From positions 2,170,001 to 2,234,000 of the forward strand of contig SAXG01000002.1 in assembly GCA_012932865.1 (NCBI GenBank): 64,000 nt of DNA, given 5' to 3'. The notes under the pieces were generated by a model. The model was not told the origin of the DNA. It saw only the letters and a list, made by a program, of their open reading frames with translations, and made no database searches. Below, in pieces: positions 44,451 through 56,245 of this stretch. The stretch's first letter is position 1. Every line of letters starts with the position of its first letter. Source of the DNA: Amylostereum areolatum. Taxonomy: Eukaryota; Basidiomycota; Agaricomycetes; Russulales; Stereaceae. A program made the position numbers and the translations under genes.

Positions 44451-45620
44451 AGGCGCGTATCCTTGTATTGAAGGGTCCACAGTGTCCCCTCTAAGTGGGG
44501 AATACAGACGCTTCTGCGAATCGCAGTTTACTGACCCGAGCGATGACCCGAGCCTGAGGCGACCTGGCTCTGCTGATCCTGCTTGAACTGAGCCTCCCTG
44601 GCTTCCGCCACCCTGTCGCAAGCAAGATTATTCTTATGCCCGGGAACATAGTCAAGAGAGAGTGAGCATACCGGAGCACCTCCATCGGCAACGTCAAATC
44701 AAAAGGCGCCTGTGGGCGAAGCTCATGCTTTTCCCCTGGCGAAAGCCTGTTGAACCACACATTGTCGTAGTACTAGAAGTTTCGAGGGAGACCTGGCGGG
44801 GCCTTCCTCTTGCACACTCGCTCCGACCGCACGCGCTCGTGGACGTCATTTCTGGGGCCCTTTTCCCCGGACGCGTTGAGATGGATACCCAAGGCGAGAC
44901 TGTCCAGCCAGGAGGTAGTCGCGCAGGTCCCGGGATCGCCATTCCAACACAGAGGTGATATACCGAACCCTGCCTCCGCCGTAATCAGATTCTTCTTCTT
45001 CTGAGCGGTGGGGATGGACCTGTGGCTATTGACTCCAACGACCCGTCGCACAGCCAACTACAGAATAATTAAAACGTGCCCTTCGTGCAAAGATCGTGTA
45101 CGCGTAGGTTGGACCTCCCAGTCTTCCGTCTTTGCTCTGCCTTCCGGTCGAGCACCTTCTGCTCCTCCGCGCTCGCCTTCGGGGCTTCCATCTCCACCAG
45201 CTGCGTCTTCAAGGCCTTCAGGTGGACAAGCCAACCCTCTTCGAGCTGTTCGGCGGCGTACGCCGCTTGGGGGAACCGTTCAAGGAACGCATGTGCGAAA
45301 ACCTGCGAAAACCTCCGCCCCTTTGAGATTCCATTCGGACGTTAAGGAACGACGCAAATCAATCCTGAAGTTCTCCTTGGTGGGTCCACCTCGATTGTGG
45401 TTTGACCATGCTTCGACCTCGTCGTTAGATGGGAAAGGAGGGAAAAGAGCAGTTCGAATTCCTCTGTTTCAAGAGGAAGGCGCCGAACTTCTAAACTTGC
45501 CCCTAGACGAATAAGGGGATAAATCAAGTGCACCACTAGAAGCTGGGGATTGAACATACTTGGAATGTGTTCAGCGCTGGGGGCCGGTGCTTGATCCCAA
45601 ATGTTTTGTTCTTCCCACAT
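44450..45620 (-). CDS. Fragments of unknown minus-strand gene(s)
   Basis: Two stretches look like coding sequence. The first, 45050-44500, reads AEAGFGISPLCWNGDPGTC, TTSWLDSLALGIHLNASGE and VLRYAHSLLTMFPGIRIILL. The second, 45310-45070, reads FAHAFLERFPQAAYAAEQLE, then LKALKTQLVEMEAPK and a charged coiled-coil tail ending in a stop. I have the impression that similar sequences recur in Agaricomycete hypothetical proteins but can name no domain. Exon joints were not resolved, so this entry marks a probable coding region rather than a model. Confidence 0.3.
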
Positions 45621-46240
45621 CTATCTTTCTCCACAGGTGGATTCTCTTGCGCAGGACCAAAGCCGCGGAGGGTGATCCTTGAGAACTCGCTGCAAACGTT
45701 GAGCATCGCTGCCATGTCACCCCCGCCGACGGGTATCTGAATAGCTCTCGAATTAGTAACAGGTAATACCCCAGGCATGGCTCTTACCTGTGGATCTTGG
45801 AGCACTAGCTGTTGCAAGTCATTCTGTGACAATACTTAGTGACATTTGAACATCAGCAAGATGGCCACGCACAATTCGCTTCAATAGGGCGTGAAGTTGA
45901 TCCTCTGGCGTATCCTGGTCGCCATCATCGTCGTCAAAACCAACCATCGTCGTCGCCCTCGCCATCACCGCCGTTGTCGCCATTACCGCCATTGTGGCCA
46001 TTGTGGCCGTTGTGGCCGTTGTCGTCGCCGTGCTCGTCGTTGTCGCCGTACTCGTCGTTGCTTCCTATCATCACCGTTGTTGCTATACTCATCGTTGTCT
46101 CGGTACTCGCCTTCGTACCCGCCGTTGTCGTCGTTGCCATCGTACTCGTCGTTGCCTCTGCACTCGCCATCGTCGCTGTACTCGTTGTATTCGCCTTCTG
46201 GTTCGGAACGTTGAACTCCGCGCCCGCCGGAGATGCCGTG
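45621..46240 (-). repeat. Degenerate triplet/hexamer repeat, possibly coding
   Basis: From 45930 to 46200 the DNA is built of TCGTCGTTG- and GCCATTGTG-like units. On the minus strand one frame reads Gly-His-Asn and Asp/Gly/Asn/Tyr repeats followed by DDDDGDQDTPEDQLHALLKR, IVRGHLADVQM, with a further piece IPVGGGDMAAMLNVCSEF at 45740-45690. It may be a low-complexity segment of a protein; splice sites were not settled. Confidence 0.4.
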
Positions 46241-46899
46241 GTTATCGAGTTTCATCACCTCTACAGATCAGCGCGACCCTTTCCCTTTTCTTGAAAAGGT
46301 ATACGATGCTCGTGGCCTTCATTCTGCGATGAGTCGGAAGGCGAGGAGGGGCGGTTATAGTCGGTAGGTGGCAAAGTCGGATGCTGCCAATGCGTGTCAA
46401 CGTCATACCCAAAATGGGAGGTTCGCTAAGGGACTCGCCTGTGCTTCCCCTATCGAGGTTTTTGACGAGACAGACAGCACCTAAGCCCTCCAAGGGTCAG
46501 AATCCGCGCCATCGTGAAGACATAGTATTCGTACCTTGAGGGAAGACGCGCGATGACCCCGAGGTCGCGTGACCTACGAAGACTGAGCAGATCGAAGGAC
46601 GTTGGAGATATGAAGGACTGACGCTTGAGAACGCTCGCGAGGTGGTTCCCGGACGAAAAAACTGCCCAACCCTGCGAGGTATCAGAGATGGCTTCTGAGA
46701 CACCACTCCGGAAGTCTGAAGATTCATGAGTCTCAAGGCGAGCATAACCAACGGGATGGAAACTCACAGCGTGTTCGCGTCGTGCAAAGGAGTCCCAGTT
46801 CCGATGGACTTAGTGTTCTGTAGATCGCGCCCATGAGAGCTTTCAAACGTCTGCCCAGGTGCGAAGTGAACGACCTGTCTGATCTTCTTGTGAAGAACT
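46241..46899. other. No resolved gene
   Basis: Minus-strand open frames overlap each other without a clear start or domain. This may be the 3' part of the acidic repeat gene to the right. Confidence 0.25.
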
Positions 46900-47950
46900 C
46901 GGTCGTCTTTGTCAAGAGCGCTTGGTTCTTCGTCACCTGGAACTCCCAATTCATCGTCGGCAACGTCCATACATTCGTCGTCGTCGAGAACGCCTGCCTC
47001 GTCAACACCGAGATCTAGAATGACCTTCAAGGAAAGGCGGTTTACTTGGTGGATTATAGATTGGAATGAATGACCCCTTACCTCTGCGTCCTGAGCTATA
47101 CTTGTGGTGCGTTCGAGCGAGAGCCTGGGAGCGCGGCTTCTGGATGAGGGGTCATCTGGCTGTATCATGCTGTTAATGAAAGTTCTGGAGGGTACACGAT
47201 GTCTACTCACACCCTCCTTACGAGGCCCAGAGATGATCTTCCTGCATGTCCGCGTCCCTTTTGCGCTGACTTTCTTCCCCGACTGACGCTCCCTCGAATC
47301 CTCCTAGTAACGAGAAAGGTCACAGTTATCCGATCGCTTCACAGGAAGCATGACTAACCATGTTGAGATTCATGCCCCCCTCGCCACCTGTTCCCTCGGC
47401 TACGAAACCGATGGGCTCTTCATGGTCAATAATCCCTAGTTCGTCGTTGCCAAAAGCGCTTGGTTTTTCATCACGTACATCGCTCCGTTCATCGTCCCCG
47501 AAAACGCTTGGTTCATCATCCCCGAAAACGCTTGGTTCGTCATCCCCGAGATCATGGTCGGTCTTCGAGGAAGAACGGTTTACTTAGTGGATTATAAATT
47601 CGAGTGAATAGCATCCTACCTCTGTGCGGCGCACGGACGATGGGTCGCATAGCTACAACCGTACTGTCGATGAGAGTTCTCGGAGGATATATGGCGGATG
47701 CTGACATCATCATTGCGATTCCTCGAGATGAACTTCCTGTGCACCCGCGTCCCTTTAGCGTGGACTTGTTTCCCCGACTGGGGCTCCCTCGAATCCTCCT
47801 AGCAACAAGAAAGGTCACAGTTGTCCGGTTGCTTACAGGAAGTATGACTGACCATGTTCACTGTTCAGACTCATGCCCACCTCAACACCATTTCCATCGC
47901 CTGTTGATTTGTGATGAGGTTCTCCCAGGAGCTGCGAAAGGATAAGTTTT
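46900..47950 (-). repeat. Tandem duplication of about 500-600 bp with acidic short repeats
   Basis: Blocks at 46990-47110 and 47220-47370 recur in order at 47540-47650 and 47720-47880: for example CGGTTTACTTRGTGGATTAT and CTCCCTCGAATCCTCCTAG. Between them, about 24 bp units (CCCCGAAAACGCTTGGTTC) repeat at 47490-47560. On the minus strand they encode acidic repeats such as GDDEPSVFGDDEPSVFGDDE, similar to DDELGVPGDEEPSALDKDD in the other unit. This suggests a duplicated exon of an acidic protein of unknown function. Confidence 0.5.
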
Positions 47951-49114
47951 GTACATATTAGGTAACAAAGACCAGATGTACCACGTCATTAGGCGATATC
48001 AGGGCTAAGCTATTATCCACGCCCTTATGGAAGAAAAAAAGAGTAATGCCGATCATACAGGTAGACACAAACGCATCGTGAATACCTCTTCGCTATCCTC
48101 CATGTGGGATCTTCCAGTGTGGGCTACTGTGTGAGCGTTCGACCCGTCCTCTTAGAAGAGAGTGCATATTAATGACGGCCCGGATAGGAGCAGAGGTGTT
48201 AAATGATGTGCCGGCTTCTCACACAGCAAACCTGGGGCCGTTAGCCCCGACGGGGAAATGTGGGGGGAAGGATTCGCCGTAGTCAGAGCACGAACGGCGC
48301 TGCAGCTCGCAACGCGTACCTGTTCCAAGAGAACGAAAAGATCAGCATCGGTACGGCGGACAGGGAGAAAAAAACGAACGCGCAGGTTACTTGAGCGTTC
48401 CGGTCGAAGGCAGCGACAACGCCGATACCCTATCTGTATGAGGACCAGGGACAGTCGCTTTCTGAGCTTCCGAAAACCCATACACCTATAATGGGATCGG
48501 GAACGTTGCTTGTCGCCATGTCTAACATCGAGGCGGCGTGCGGTTAGGTTCTGTAGGTTAAAGTTATAGGGTTGTGGTTGCTGACCTGACGGCAGACAAT
48601 GCGCGCACAGCTCTTGCTTGAAGACGAGATTTTGACCAAGTGCTGTCGGGATTCATACCTGCAACTTCATATGTAAGACGAGGCGGTCGAATGATAGATT
48701 GGAGGGATGGTCACTCACCCAGCGTCCCTTGAAGGTAGGTTATCCACCCGGCTTGCTTGTGGGACCCGATACGACCTTACAAGGCCGTGGAACGTGCGTG
48801 AGCTAGCGTCCGCGGTGAAGAAGGACCGTACGTACCCACATTTTTCGTTCTTCGATTACGCGGTGGCGGGCCGAGCGCTTTGTACGGACAACCTGACAAG
48901 CCGGCGCCCAGGTCTTCGCGAACAGATCGGAGCTATCGCCATGGGTTTGCGTTAATTTCCATGGTCCACTTATGCTGCATGTTCCGCTCCCGTCGAATCA
49001 AGTCAGCTTGGGTAATTGCTGGGAGGCTTCGCCTAATCGTGATCTACAAACACGGTCAGTTTGGGAGAAGAAACCCGCCAGGCCTGGCCCAACCGGGTGC
49101 GGGTCTTGAGTAGA
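47951..49114. other. No recognisable gene
   Basis: Short open frames only. The frame 48707-48955 (plus) has no known motif. Confidence 0.3.
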
Positions 49115-49490
49115 CGACAAGGAATGCTCACAGTGAAACGTATTCTCTTGCTACCATCCTTCGTGCGCTCGCAGGTCTGAAGGACAATGTATTCGGCTTT
49201 GGCTGGGCAGGCGGGAGATCAGTGTTAGGGATCACCGTCGAGGGCGACAACGAAGACGTACCTGCATGGCTACCGACACGCCGCGCGCGTGCCGGTTACA
49301 TTCGGTCAAGGACCGTGCAGTGGGATAAGCATACTTGGAGGCGGCTGATGCGCTCGTATATGCTTATGTGCACTTGCCACGGTCCCTTCTCGATGCAACC
49401 AGCGTTCATTGGACCAGATTGGACCCCAAACAGTGCGTCAAGGGAAGGCAGAGACGCAGTCACAGTCTCACAGACGTCAGACAAAGAGTT
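49115..49490 (-). repeat. Coding repeat R2, copy 2
   Basis: The minus strand encodes CIEKGPWQVHISIYER, then QVCLSHCTVLDR, matching the copies at 35456-36060 and 62525-62915. Upstream sequence to 49115 also matches copy 1. Confidence 0.5.
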
Positions 49491-49691
49491 TTGTCAACAA
49501 GCCCGCGCTGGGCCCGGCGAAGGCCGCGGGCGCTTTTTTCGGGCGCCTCACGGCTCTTTCCGTGCATCCCACGTAAGCGCGATCACCGGGACGCGAGATT
49601 GCACGGGAAATTCAGCCTGAGCCAGTTAATTGCTCTCTGCCGGGATTTTACTGTGGCGTTTTCCCCCGTGCTAAAATTCTGCACTGTGTAT

Positions 49692-50433
49692 TTATTTACC
49701 ACTGAACATGTGCTCCAGCTTGGGGCGAGCATGGGATAGCACAGTCTCCTGAGCTGTGTGAATAACCATCCTGGTCTCTAACTCTTCAGCTTTCTTCTCT
49801 GCAAACTCCCCAGACATCTCCTTTGCATGCGCCAACCGCACCGCCAGCGCAGCAGTTCGCTCCTTCAGCGCAGTGAGCTCGGAAGCGACGAGACCGACGC
49901 TGCATTGCATGCCGCAGTCAGTGTCCTGAGACATGTCAGCTCCGGATGATGGCAGATCAACGGCCTCGCGAAAGACACTCGCCTCGGACATAATCCCGGC
50001 CGCCGCACCATCCCTATTTGCGAGGTCAACCACCAACATGGAATCGCTTTCTTCACCAGGACGCCACCATCCTCGAAGACCGTCGTGGCTCACGCTGGGG
50101 ATATCGTCCAAATGGCGCCTGACGTGATCGAGGGGCACAATCGCCGCTGTTGAAAGGGCGAAAGCCGAGGCGCAACTGCGCAAGACCTCTGGGATCGAGG
50201 GCTCGACACCAAAAACTGTGCATATGCCGATTATGGAAAGAGCAAATCCCTGCGTCGATCAGTAGGCAGTCCCGCAAGGTATGAAGACCGAGCGACTTTA
50301 CCACTTCCTGGCGCATGTTGCGCGCGAACCGGGCCCTCTGCTCGTCAGGACACGAGTCTTTGATGACATTAAGGGCTTGAATAAGCCTGAAGGAAACAAT
50401 GTAGAGAATTTCCTGGGTGAGAGGAGCGTCCAT
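49692..50433 (-). CDS. Gene X of a repeated divergent pair (unknown function), copy B
   Basis: Two exons, 50433-50302 and about 50186-49692, give about 208 residues. Exon 1 reads MDAPLTQEILYIVSFRLIQA to DEQRARFARNMRQEV, followed by a GTAAAG donor. Exon 2 holds AIVPLDHVRRHLDDI, LRGWWRPGEESDSMLVVDLA and a C-terminal heptad-like stretch (LKERTAALAVRLAHAKEMSG) that could be a coiled coil. No known family was recognised and no homeodomain was found. It is transcribed away from gene Y, which starts about 0.5 kb away. Relatives lie at 53611-54095 and, broken, at 13340-13720. Confidence 0.5.
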
Positions 50434-50939
50434 GGTTGCGAGAGGTAGAACCTGGTAGAACGCATGTGAAGTCGGGGTGTTATCTGATTCCCGGACAAAC
50501 ACAACCAAATGTGCGGCATAACGGCTGGCGAGCGGCGGAGCTCCTTGCTACCGCCGCCTTCCTACTTCGCCATGCCCCATCCCATTCCTGAGCAATTCTC
50601 AAGGACTGGAGAGGAAGACGTCTCTGGTATGCAGGCAATAGCAACCGCACGCCTTTCCGCTGCATTGCTCGCGATGTCCTCCAGCTCTTCATCTGAAGAC
50701 GGCAAACGGAGTGACGGCATCTGTATGGAAATTGTGCGTTCGTCATTCGCGAACCCCTCGTTAGTATAACCTACGCACTGGTATCCAGATGACTGGGCTC
50801 GCAATTGTAGGGCTCGCAAAGTGCATCCTCCCTGAGACAACGGCGCCACGCTTGCTAAAAAGTCTTGTTTCAGGCTGCTGCTGCGGCCGACACAGGGCAG
50901 AAGCCTCCTGCTCAGTCTTTCAGGGAGGTTTCCTGGCTG

Positions 50940-51830
50940 TGTGATGCCGAGGCTGAGCTCCTCTGCATTCCGTACGTACTTCAGGACCGCCTGCTTCGAT
51001 ACCAACCTTGGTGGCATTGGCCTGCAATGCAATCAGCGTCTCCCATCGCCGTTGGGTTCTGGCGACTTTTCCCCCGACTCCTTTCCGAGGTGCGGCGTCT
51101 GAATGAGGTTTGAGCACGACTGCTCATCCTGCCCTATTCAGGATTGCAACGTCAAGACTCCCCCAGCCATCAGGCCGACGCCTCCTCCCATCGAGAACTG
51201 GGAGAGCGTGTACGATCTCTGCGATGCCTGGACAGGACGATCAGGTCCAGCGTATGCAGGACCCACAATGGCACTGGGACAGGGCATCCACTCTGGGACT
51301 GGATATCGTGCGTCCTTGAGGCTTCGCATAACACCGATTCCCTTACATCGCCGCCAGCCGGAGTGTTGTCCTTGCAGTACCAGGAGGAGTGCCGGCGCGC
51401 CAGTGTGTGGTCAGTCCGCTGCGGGAAGACACACCTCAGCAACTCGGCGATGACAATTCAGGAGGCGCAGATGTACCTCATGAAGCTCAAGAGTCTCCTT
51501 GACGCCTTGAAAAGTGTGCGCGGAAAGTTGGATGGTATTCGAACATCGTTGTGGCAGCAGATTTGGGCCATGCGGGCGGAGATCGTATTCAAGCTGGGAG
51601 GCAACGGCCTGAAACACGACCGAGGTGTGTATGGACAGCTGAACGACCTTTGGGAGAAGGCAATCGACGGGTTGGAGGAAGAAGAGGTGGATCGGATGGT
51701 AGAGCAGCTTGAACGCGGGCAGGAGATTGCGGAATCGGAGGTCGTGGACCTGATCAACCGCTTCATACCCGATCTCGTGCTGGCCGACGGAGACCAGGAG
51801 GAGGACAACCTGTATGCACGCCGTTTGTAG
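50940..51830 (+). CDS. Gene Y of a repeated divergent pair (unknown function), copy B
   Basis: Coding signals: VLQDRLLRYQPWWHWPA near 50970-51030, conserved as VQDHLLRLEPWWLWPA in copy C; an uncertain middle; and a clear last exon to the stop at 51830 with AMTIQEAQMYLMKLKSLLDA, WAMRAEIVFKLGGNGLKHDR, YGQLNDLWEKAIDGLEEEEV and SEVVDLINRFIPDLVL. The C-terminal half is predicted helical and charged. Start and 5' exons were not resolved. Divergent arrangement with gene X is kept in copy C, which suggests the two work or are regulated together; that is inference. Confidence 0.45.
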
Positions 51831-52239
51831 TAGACGTACAGCACCCGTTTCATCTATACCTCAACAAATGCCGTCTGCAAAGAGTGCCGCGGCGATGATG
51901 AGGAGGACCTGAAGTTCGCGGAGAAAATGGCTGGGAGGGATCGCCTGAAAATTTCACCGACCCGGAAACGCCGGCGAAATCACCGAACCGAAGAATGCAT
52001 TCGCGGCACGTATGTACCGTCCAAGTACCGTCACAATCTACGACGCGTCGTTCACCAGCGGCGTCGTGAACGTCCCCTACGCTGAACCCGTCGACAATTT
52101 CGTATGGCTCATGAGCCTTCTCCTTCACACCTTTCAGTGACCTACCTCCAGAACACACGATGCGGCCAAGGGTGACAAAGCCCCTATCAGAACGGGCCAG
52201 CCGTCTGCGGCCGGGAAAAGCAGGTCGCCTTTTTCCATC

Positions 52240-52597
52240 GGGTCGGCCGGTGGGATTAGCCTTGTCCTTTGCCCACGGAAAGGCCGCATACACAGGGCGG
52301 CCGGAGGAGGTTGTCCGAATTTCTCGAGCCGGCCGCACGGGGTAATAAATGTCATTGCGAATGGCTCGCCCGCATGGCCATTTGAATCCTGATCATGCCA
52401 TGCGTACTTATAGAACCGGCCGCCTGTATGTCTGGAAGACCGCTTGTCCATGGTACACAGGGTGGCCGGACCTTATCGCCAGTACGGAGGTTGTTTAAGT
52501 CCACGAACCGGCCCCACGGGGTAATTAATGACATTGCTCACGGCTTGGCCGTAGGGCCATGTGAATCCGGGTGCCATCCCTACTTATAGGACCGGCC
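52240..52597. repeat. GGCCGG-rich tandem repeat, two units of about 179 bp
   Basis: CACGGGGTAATWAATG recurs at 52336 and 52515 (179 bp apart), with ACAGGGYGGCCGGA, GGAGGTTGT and ACTTATAGRACCGGCCG in the same order around each. A third partial unit follows the MITE at 53155-53240. No coding potential is evident. Confidence 0.7.
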
Positions 52598-52602
52598 GTT
52601 CT

Positions 52603-53154
52603 GAGGGCTTCGACTGTGGAAAGAAATTGTTCGGAACATCATGTTCGGAACACTCGGCGACCGGATCCGGTGTCCTGTGTGACACCATGTAACATACACA
52701 ACCTCATTGTTTGAATTTCCCTAACTCATGGCAGGGTGGCTTATGTAGGCAAAGTACTTCATCAGTCTCCCTTATGTATGTTCTATTCTAAATACACGAC
52801 ATTTTCGCTTCAAAGTCATCTAGAGTAAAGGTAGGGCTGAGAATTTATAACTGAAGGCTGTCACACTGTCAATATTGACTTTGGCATCTCTACAGAGTCA
52901 CAGAAATCTGGCAAAAAGCGGTGTAGTATTCTGAGTGAGAGACACCTGAGTCCTGCACTAATAATACCCAACTGCAGATACCAGAGGAAGAGGGGATTCC
53001 GAGGGATGCCATCACGGTAGCCAGGACTGGTCGGACAGCGGGGTCACTGTTAGTGACCCAAGTGTTACCGTGACATGTTCGGGAGGACACTCGAAAATGT
53101 TCGCGAACGTCGGAACCCGTTCGGAACAAAGTCTTTCGAGTGCCGATGTTGTTG
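52603..53154 (+). mobile_element. hAT-like MITE, copy 2 (552 bp, 8 bp target duplication)
   Basis: It differs from the copy at 21264-21814 at only a few positions over its full length. It is flanked by GCCGTTCT at 52595-52602 and 53155-53162, an independent 8 bp duplication. It is inserted in the last visible unit of the GGCCGG-rich repeat. Confidence 0.9.
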
Positions 53155-53610
53155 GCCGTTCTGAAAATCCTGGCTTCCCGTTCGAAATTACGGCACGGCC
53201 GCAGAACCCACCAACGCACACTTAATGATCCGGCCGTATCCGCCCGCGCCTGTTCGAGGAGAAGTGAGAATCCTGCCCTGTACCTGGGATGATTCCTTCC
53301 AGTTGCTTTCACAACTACATAGCAAAGACACAAAAGTGATCCTTTCATACTCCATGGAGTTGTATTAGGTTATGTTCCTGCAAAAAGATGCCGACGCTGC
53401 GGCGCGAAGTCGGAAAGTATCGATCCCGCCGCCACATTCAGACCTTCGCGAACGATACCCTCATCTTTTTTCCTGTCCTTCACCCACTGAATGCGTTCGT
53501 TGCCGCGGCAACTTGTGCGCGGCGGTTTTGAGGCGGACCAACATCACCCCCCACTTCCGTGTCCCTGAGATCCGTTGCCCTTCCTTTGGGATGACCTTCT
53601 GCCTACAAAA

Positions 53611-54095
53611 CTATGGGCATGAAATTGCGAATAGTTGAAAATCGGCGTACCGTGGAGAAAGGGAATCTCCTTCGCCGTACAGGTCCGCGAGCTCATGAAT
53701 GAGCACGGTCTCACCATAGGGAGGCTCCCACCAGGACGAGAGAGGCCCTGTGAGGTCCGCGGGGACGATGTCGGAGCCATTGCCGGATATGTCCTCAAAC
53801 TGCGGGCGAGCAAACAAGTACACGTGCCGCGCTTTTCAACACGGAGAGGGATCACAGATCCCCCCCTGAGACGGAATCATCCCGACGATGAAGAGTGCCA
53901 ATCCCTAAACCCACATGCCGGATCAGTCCTTGAATAGACCAAAGACAAAAAACCCATTTTTCTTACCACTTCAGCCTGGATGTTCCGTACGTATCGGTCT
54001 CTTTCATCCTCTGATATTTCCGGAGTCAATGTCCACTGCGGCCAGGACGCGGCTAGCGACGAGTTCGATAATGCGGTCGCGAGGGAAAGATCCAT
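53611..54095 (-). CDS. Gene X, copy C (partial or degraded)
   Basis: Exon 1 (54095-53967) encodes MDLSLATALSNSSLAASWPQ to ERDRYVRNIQAEV and ends in a GTAAGA donor at the same place as in copy B. Downstream, SVIPLRVEK and then FEDISGNGSDIVPADLTGPL, SSWWEPPYGETVLIHELADL match AIVPLDHVRR and LDDI...WWRPGEESDSMLVVDLA of copy B, but in different frames. The C-terminal coiled coil is missing: the frame stops at 53611. Confidence 0.45.
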
Positions 54096-54549
54096 GGTTG
54101 AGAGTAAAAATGAGTACAGCCGCACAGACAGGAACCGAACTTTACCGCGTGACCAAACTTCACAAAGATCGATTATCACTGCCAGTGGCGTTCAGTCATT
54201 CCTTCCTGCCCGCAACCGCACAATGGCTCAACAACCCGACGTTAATCCCACCTCTGCACCAGTTAGCGATGCTGAGCACCTCCTTGCAATCTCCAATGGG
54301 AGATTGGCTATCGCGATGACCGCAATGCGCGGGGCCTGCCTGAAGAGAGGGTCTCGCTGGCGGAAGGGGTAAGATGGAGCTGGTAATCTTGTTTCTTTGC
54401 TGAAATATTTCTGCACCCGCTAAACATGCATAGTTACAGTCTGACGTGCGTAGGTTTACTCCCCTGTCTCGATCGCAAAGACGACGCTCCAATCCGGTCA
54501 CAAACTCTTTCCGCGCGGTGCGGATGCAGCAATCCGCGGGGAGCACCCC

Positions 54550-55530
54550 AGCGTGTCACTGAGTCAGCTGTCGCCGATTCCCCCTCAGGTGGCCTGGATT
54601 CAAAATATCCCCGGCGCGGTTCAAGACCACCTTCTCAGGTTGGAGCCTTGGTGGCTCTGGCCGGCGGCTCACACACGTCCATGGAAGCAAAGTCCGCATG
54701 GTCTTCTGCCGGCGATCGCGCGGTCCGGTTGTGTCCGGAGTATCCTCCGTCGGCAGGTGGCTAATTTCATTCCATGAGGTCAGATTCGCGCAATGGAGAG
54801 CAGCCAATGGAAGTTGACAAGCAAGTACCTCTCCCGAGATCGCGGGATATGGTGGCCGAGTGTCGTGGACTTGTGCGAGGCCTGGGTGAAGCGGTCGGCT
54901 ACATACATACAGCGGACCACTCCGCCTGCTGGGGACCGAGGATGAGAGTATCAGGATGCCCGTAAGTTGCAAGTCGTGGACTCCCTTTGCGGGCGGCAAC
55001 TCAGAGAATTCGCCTCCAGTAGCAAACGCCGCGGGATTCCTTCTCAACCCCACTCCCGCGGTGTCATCAAAACGCAGCTCACCGCGGAAGACGCAGGTCT
55101 GTACCTGCGCCAGCTCCGCAAGCTGGCCTCAAAGTCATCCAGGCTCCACCTGCGCTTGATTCGTATCGCGGAGTAAGCAACAGCAACGATGGACGATGCA
55201 GCACGAACTCCTGAGAACAGGAGCGGGGACGAAATTGCGGCCGCCACCTCCCCTCCTTGACTTCATGAAGGAGCTGTGGGAAGCTGAAGTTTTCGATTTG
55301 GAGGATGAAGAAATACGGGGCTACACCGAGGTTCTGAACACGAGAAGCAAGCACGGGATCATGGGGTGTACGAGATCACGGAGCGCTTGATACAGAGCCT
55401 ACGCATTGAGGACGAAGAGGCGGAGCTCCGACGCCGAGCTCAGAGAGCAACGAGGGCACTTCAGAAACGGCAACGAGCAGGGAGCTGCTGGAGGTCCAGG
55501 TCCAGCCCACCGTCGTCGTGTGTAATCGGT
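54550..55530 (+). pseudogene. Gene Y, copy C (frame disturbed)
   Basis: Shows VAWIQNIPGAVQDHLLRLEP then WWLWPA (54585-54660), LTAEDAGLYLRQLRKLASKS (55080-55140), FMKELWEAEVFDLEDEEIRG (55262-55325) and, after a one-base shift near 55335, VYEITERLIQSLRIEDEEAE. The blocks parallel copy B in order. The frame change suggests decay, unless a small intron lies there. Confidence 0.45.
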
Positions 55531-55779
55531 GCGAGCACCATTGTAGTTACGGTTGTAAATACTTTCGTGTGTCCCACATCACGACCCTGCCAGGCCCAGT
55601 CGAAACGAGGAGTACACCCAAGTGCAATCTTCTCGCAGGTTAAAGTCTGGAGGAACAGACTCGAAAAAGGAACAGGTCATCCTCCCCCAAGATAACTCCT
55701 CGGAAATCCAACCTATGTTGACATCCACTCAGATACGGTGTTACCGGGATCAGTTAAGGTAAATCCCAGCCAACTCTTA

Positions 55780-56245
55780 CACACAACCCCGTCCGCGGAA
55801 GTAGGCATCACCATACCCACCTGTCCGCGGAAGTGCCAGTCCGCGGAAGTACGAGCCCGGCGGAAGCAGCCGTCCCGGGAAACATGGGAGCACGCGCGCC
55901 CGGACGTCAGGGCCGGGAAACGCCGCATCTACAGTAGCTCCGGAAATAAATAGGATCAAGGCAGGTGACTGTGGAGCACTCTCTTGCAGCCCTTCCCAGC
56001 GAATTGGAACGTCTGACGCCGTCCGCGGGAGGACCATCGCTCCACCGACCTCTCCGCGGAAGAATAAGTCCCGGAAGCCCAAGCCCGCGGAGGCAGGCTC
56101 CGCGGAAAGTTCGCCCGCGGAAGGCCAACCCCGTAGGGCCAGGCGTCCGAGGGAAACTCTGCCCGCGGAAGCCCCTGTCCCTTGAAGCCAGGCCGGGGAA
56201 GGACACATCTGCAGGGAACTTTCCACGGGCGGTCCGCGGTACCTC
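55780..56245. repeat. CCGCGGAAG minisatellite-like region
   Basis: The nonamer CCGCGGAAG and near variants (CCCGGAAG, CCGGGGAAG, CCGCGGAGG) occur more than 15 times in 460 bp at irregular spacing of about 12-40 bp, mostly on the plus strand. Minus-strand frames read FRGL/FRGR-like peptides. A telomere-like, recombination or protein-binding role is possible but unsupported. Confidence 0.6.

Noticed and set aside
49692..51830. The divergent pair as a homeodomain mating-type (HD1/HD2) locus
   Set aside because: Divergent layout fits, but no homeodomain motif is present in any frame.
52890..53348. 152-codon minus-strand frame, also seen in part at 21551-21790
   Set aside because: It lies mostly inside the hAT-like MITE and recurs because the MITE is repeated.
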